Under the pieces are notes generated by a model. It was not told the DNA's origin. It saw only the letters and a program-made list of their open reading frames with translations, and did no database searches. The position numbers were made by a program, and so were the translations under genes. A stretch of DNA of 40,678 nucleotides from Bradyrhizobium sp. C9 (GTDB lineage Bacteria > Pseudomonadota > Alphaproteobacteria > Rhizobiales > Xanthobacteraceae): assembly GCF_002532045.1 (NCBI RefSeq), contig NZ_NWTG01000043.1, forward strand, positions 1-40,678, written 5' to 3'. Of the stretch, positions 39,072-40,678 are shown piece after piece. Numbering within the stretch: position 1 is the stretch's first letter; every line of letters starts with the position of its first letter.

Positions 39072-40616
39072 TTGACCCATCCGTCCATCCACGCGCGCAA
39101 CCATCCGAACAAGATCGCCTACCAGATGGCGGCGTCCGGCAAGGCGATCACCTATCGCGAGCTCGACGAGCTCTCGAACCAGGGCGCGCATCTGTTCCGC
39201 TCGCTCGGCCTGAAGGCCGGCGACCACATCGCGCTGCTGATGGAGAATCGCCTCGCCTTCATGGAGATCTGCTGGGCCGCGCAGCGCTCGGGGCTCTATT
39301 ACACCGCGATCAGCCGCTACCTGACGGAAGAGGAGATCGCCTACATCATCAAAGACTGCGGAGCGAAGGTGTTTATCACTACGCCGCAATGCGCCGACAA
39401 GGTGAAGGGCCTGATCAAGGGCGAGCCAGGCGAACCGCTGTTCTACATGATGGACGAGCCGGCACCGGGCTTCCGCTCCTACGACAAGGAAGCCAGCGCG
39501 CAGCCGACCACACCGGTTGCCGACGAGGTCGCCGGCTATGACATGCTGTATTCCTCCGGCACCACGGGCCGGCCGAAGGGCATCAAGAAAGAATTCGAGG
39601 GCAACCGGATCGACGTGCCGAATCCGTTCCTGCGCATTCTCACCGCCGACATGTGCGGCATGAACGCCGACTCGATCTATCTGTCGCCGGCGCCGCTCTA
39701 TCACGCAGCTCCCTTGCGCTTCAACATGATGGCGACCGTGCTTGGCGGCACCTCCGTCATCATGGAGCATTTTGACGCCGAGGAATTTTTGAAGCAGGTC
39801 GAGAAGCACAAGGTGACGCAGTCGCAGCTGGTGCCGACCATGTTCGTGCGCATGCTCAAGCTGCCCGACGAGGTGCGCGCCCGCTACAAGGTGTCATCGC
39901 TGAAGGGCGCGATCCACGCCGCGGCGCCCTGCCCGGTCGACGTGAAAGCGAAAATGATCGAGTGGTGGGGGCCGATCCTGATCGAGTATTATGCCGGCTC
40001 GGAAGGCAACGGCGTCACGGTGTCGACCTCGCAGCAATGGCTGACCCATCGCGGCACCGTCGGCCGCGCCGTGGTCGGCAAGGTCAAGATTCTCGACGAG
40101 AACGACGAGGAAGCGCCGGCCGGCCAGATCGGCCAGGTCTATTTCGCCGACGCGCCTGTTTTCACCTATCACAACGATCCCGAGAAGACGAAGAAGGCCT
40201 ACAACGCCAAAGGCTGGTCGACGCTCGGCGACGTCGGCTACCTCGATGAAGAGGGCTTCCTCTATCTGACCGATCGCAAGAGCTACATGATCATCTCCGG
40301 CGGAGTGAACATCTACCCGCAGGAAACCGAGGACGTGCTGATCACGCATCCGGCGGTCTCCGACGTCGCGGTGTTCGGCGTGCCCAACGAGGAGATGGGC
40401 GAAGAGGTCAAGGCCGTGGTGCAGCCGCACGATATCACCAAGGCCGGCAAGGAACTCGAAGCCGAGTTGATCGCGTTCTGCCGCCAACATCTGTCGCCGA
40501 TCAAATGCCCGAAGAGCATCGACTTCGAGCAAGAGCTGCCGCGCACGCCGACCGGGAAACTGGTGAAGCGCCATCTGCGCGACAGGTACTGGCCGAAGGC
40601 GCCAGTGAAGGCGTAG
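39072..40616 (+). CDS. AMP-dependent acyl-CoA synthetase (fatty-acid-CoA ligase type)
   Basis: A 514-residue ANL ligase: YSSGTTGRPKGIKKEFEG, YYAGSEGNGVTVSTS, LTDRKSYMIISGGVNIYPQE and the catalytic Lys in RTPTGKLVKRH. It starts with TTG 39072 (MTHPSIHARNHPNKIAYQM), seven bases after AGGA, because no ATG matches the family N-terminus and the frame upstream translates the repeat. It is a third CoA ligase in the window and of a different branch from the two feruloyl-CoA-synthase-like ones (shorter, FadD-like). It follows the thiolase with a 26-bp-arm palindrome between. Substrate unknown; medium-chain or aryl-alkanoic acids are possible. Confidence 0.92.
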   Translation: MTHPSIHARNHPNKIAYQMAASGKAITYRELDELSNQGAHLFRSLGLKAGDHIALLMENRLAFMEICWAAQRSGLYYTAISRYLTEEEIAYIIKDCGAKVFITTPQCADKVKGLIKGEPGEPLFYMMDEPAPGFRSYDKEASAQPTTPVADEVAGYDMLYSSGTTGRPKGIKKEFEGNRIDVPNPFLRILTADMCGMNADSIYLSPAPLYHAAPLRFNMMATVLGGTSVIMEHFDAEEFLKQVEKHKVTQSQLVPTMFVRMLKLPDEVRARYKVSSLKGAIHAAAPCPVDVKAKMIEWWGPILIEYYAGSEGNGVTVSTSQQWLTHRGTVGRAVVGKVKILDENDEEAPAGQIGQVYFADAPVFTYHNDPEKTKKAYNAKGWSTLGDVGYLDEEGFLYLTDRKSYMIISGGVNIYPQETEDVLITHPAVSDVAVFGVPNEEMGEEVKAVVQPHDITKAGKELEAELIAFCRQHLSPIKCPKSIDFEQELPRTPTGKLVKRHLRDRYWPKAPVKA

Positions 40617-40625
40617 CCGCTCTTC

Positions 40626-40678
40626 ACCCTCCCCTGGAGGGGTAGGGGAATCGCATATGGCTGTGGAGTAGTGTTGCC
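40626..40678. repeat. Right copy of window-terminal inverted repeat
   Basis: Exact reverse complement of bases 1-53, with CCCTCCCCTGGAGGGGTAGG inside. It starts nine bases past the stop codon of the last ligase gene and reaches the end of the window. Confidence 0.9.

Overview
The window looks like chromosomal DNA of a high-GC alphaproteobacterium, most probably Bradyrhizobium or a close relative (Nitrobacteraceae). Grounds: GC-rich codon use, feruloyl-CoA-synthase-type ligases with TRAP and ABC binding proteins, an EcfG-type stress promoter, many small families of palindromic intergenic repeats (including the core AAAAGTGGAAACCGGTTTT common in Rhizobiales), and protein sequences that read as Bradyrhizobium. 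No rRNA, tRNA, phage, integrase, transposase or CRISPR was seen.

Layout. (1) 117-5370, minus: enoyl-CoA hydratase, feruloyl-CoA-synthase-like ligase, HSD10-like SDR, 4-hydroxybenzoyl-CoA-type thioesterase and an orphan ABC aromatic-acid-type binding protein, ending at an intrinsic terminator. (2) 5633-9209, minus: DctP-DctQ-DctM TRAP transporter plus DUF3237 protein. (3) 9478-12002, plus: pobA, a GST and a PaaI-type thioesterase. (4) 12014-15899: LysR with divergent flavin-binding oxidase-like gene; GST, small ORF and WYL regulator sharing two copies of a 24-bp palindrome; a YkgJ-like protein. (5) 15991-21556: hypothetical and DUF3307 genes, a membrane-anchored TAXI protein, a Crp/Fnr regulator and a stress-type island of PRC-barrel and small proteins. 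(6) 21686-25496: orphan DUF6537 protein, three-helix membrane cyclic-nucleotide-binding protein, divergent cyclic-nucleotide-gated K+ channel, crotonase. (7) 25919-28508: DUF6157, a GST with divergent WYL regulator around a perfect operator, and a hypothetical. (8) 28587-40616: TetR-headed minus-strand set (SDR, crotonase, second feruloyl-CoA-synthase-like ligase, three acyl-CoA dehydrogenases, nitroreductase) with a divergent thiolase and acyl-CoA ligase.

How it fits together. Regions 1, 2, 3 and 8 together hold every step for importing a hydroxycinnamate or hydroxyphenylpropionate, activating it to a CoA ester, shortening the side chain by beta-oxidation (dehydrogenase, hydratase, HSD10-like dehydrogenase, thiolase), releasing 4-hydroxybenzoate with a thioesterase that keeps the catalytic Asp, and hydroxylating it to protocatechuate with PobA. 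No aldehyde dehydrogenase is present, which argues for the beta-oxidative rather than the aldehyde-forming route. The substrate is inferred, not shown.

The first 53 bases are an exact inverted copy of the last 53. The window is therefore bounded by inverted copies of a repeat, which may reflect a contig broken at a repeat or a real 40-kb invertible segment. Start codons were chosen by family N-termini and ribosome-binding sites; two genes (pobA and the last ligase) appear to start with TTG.
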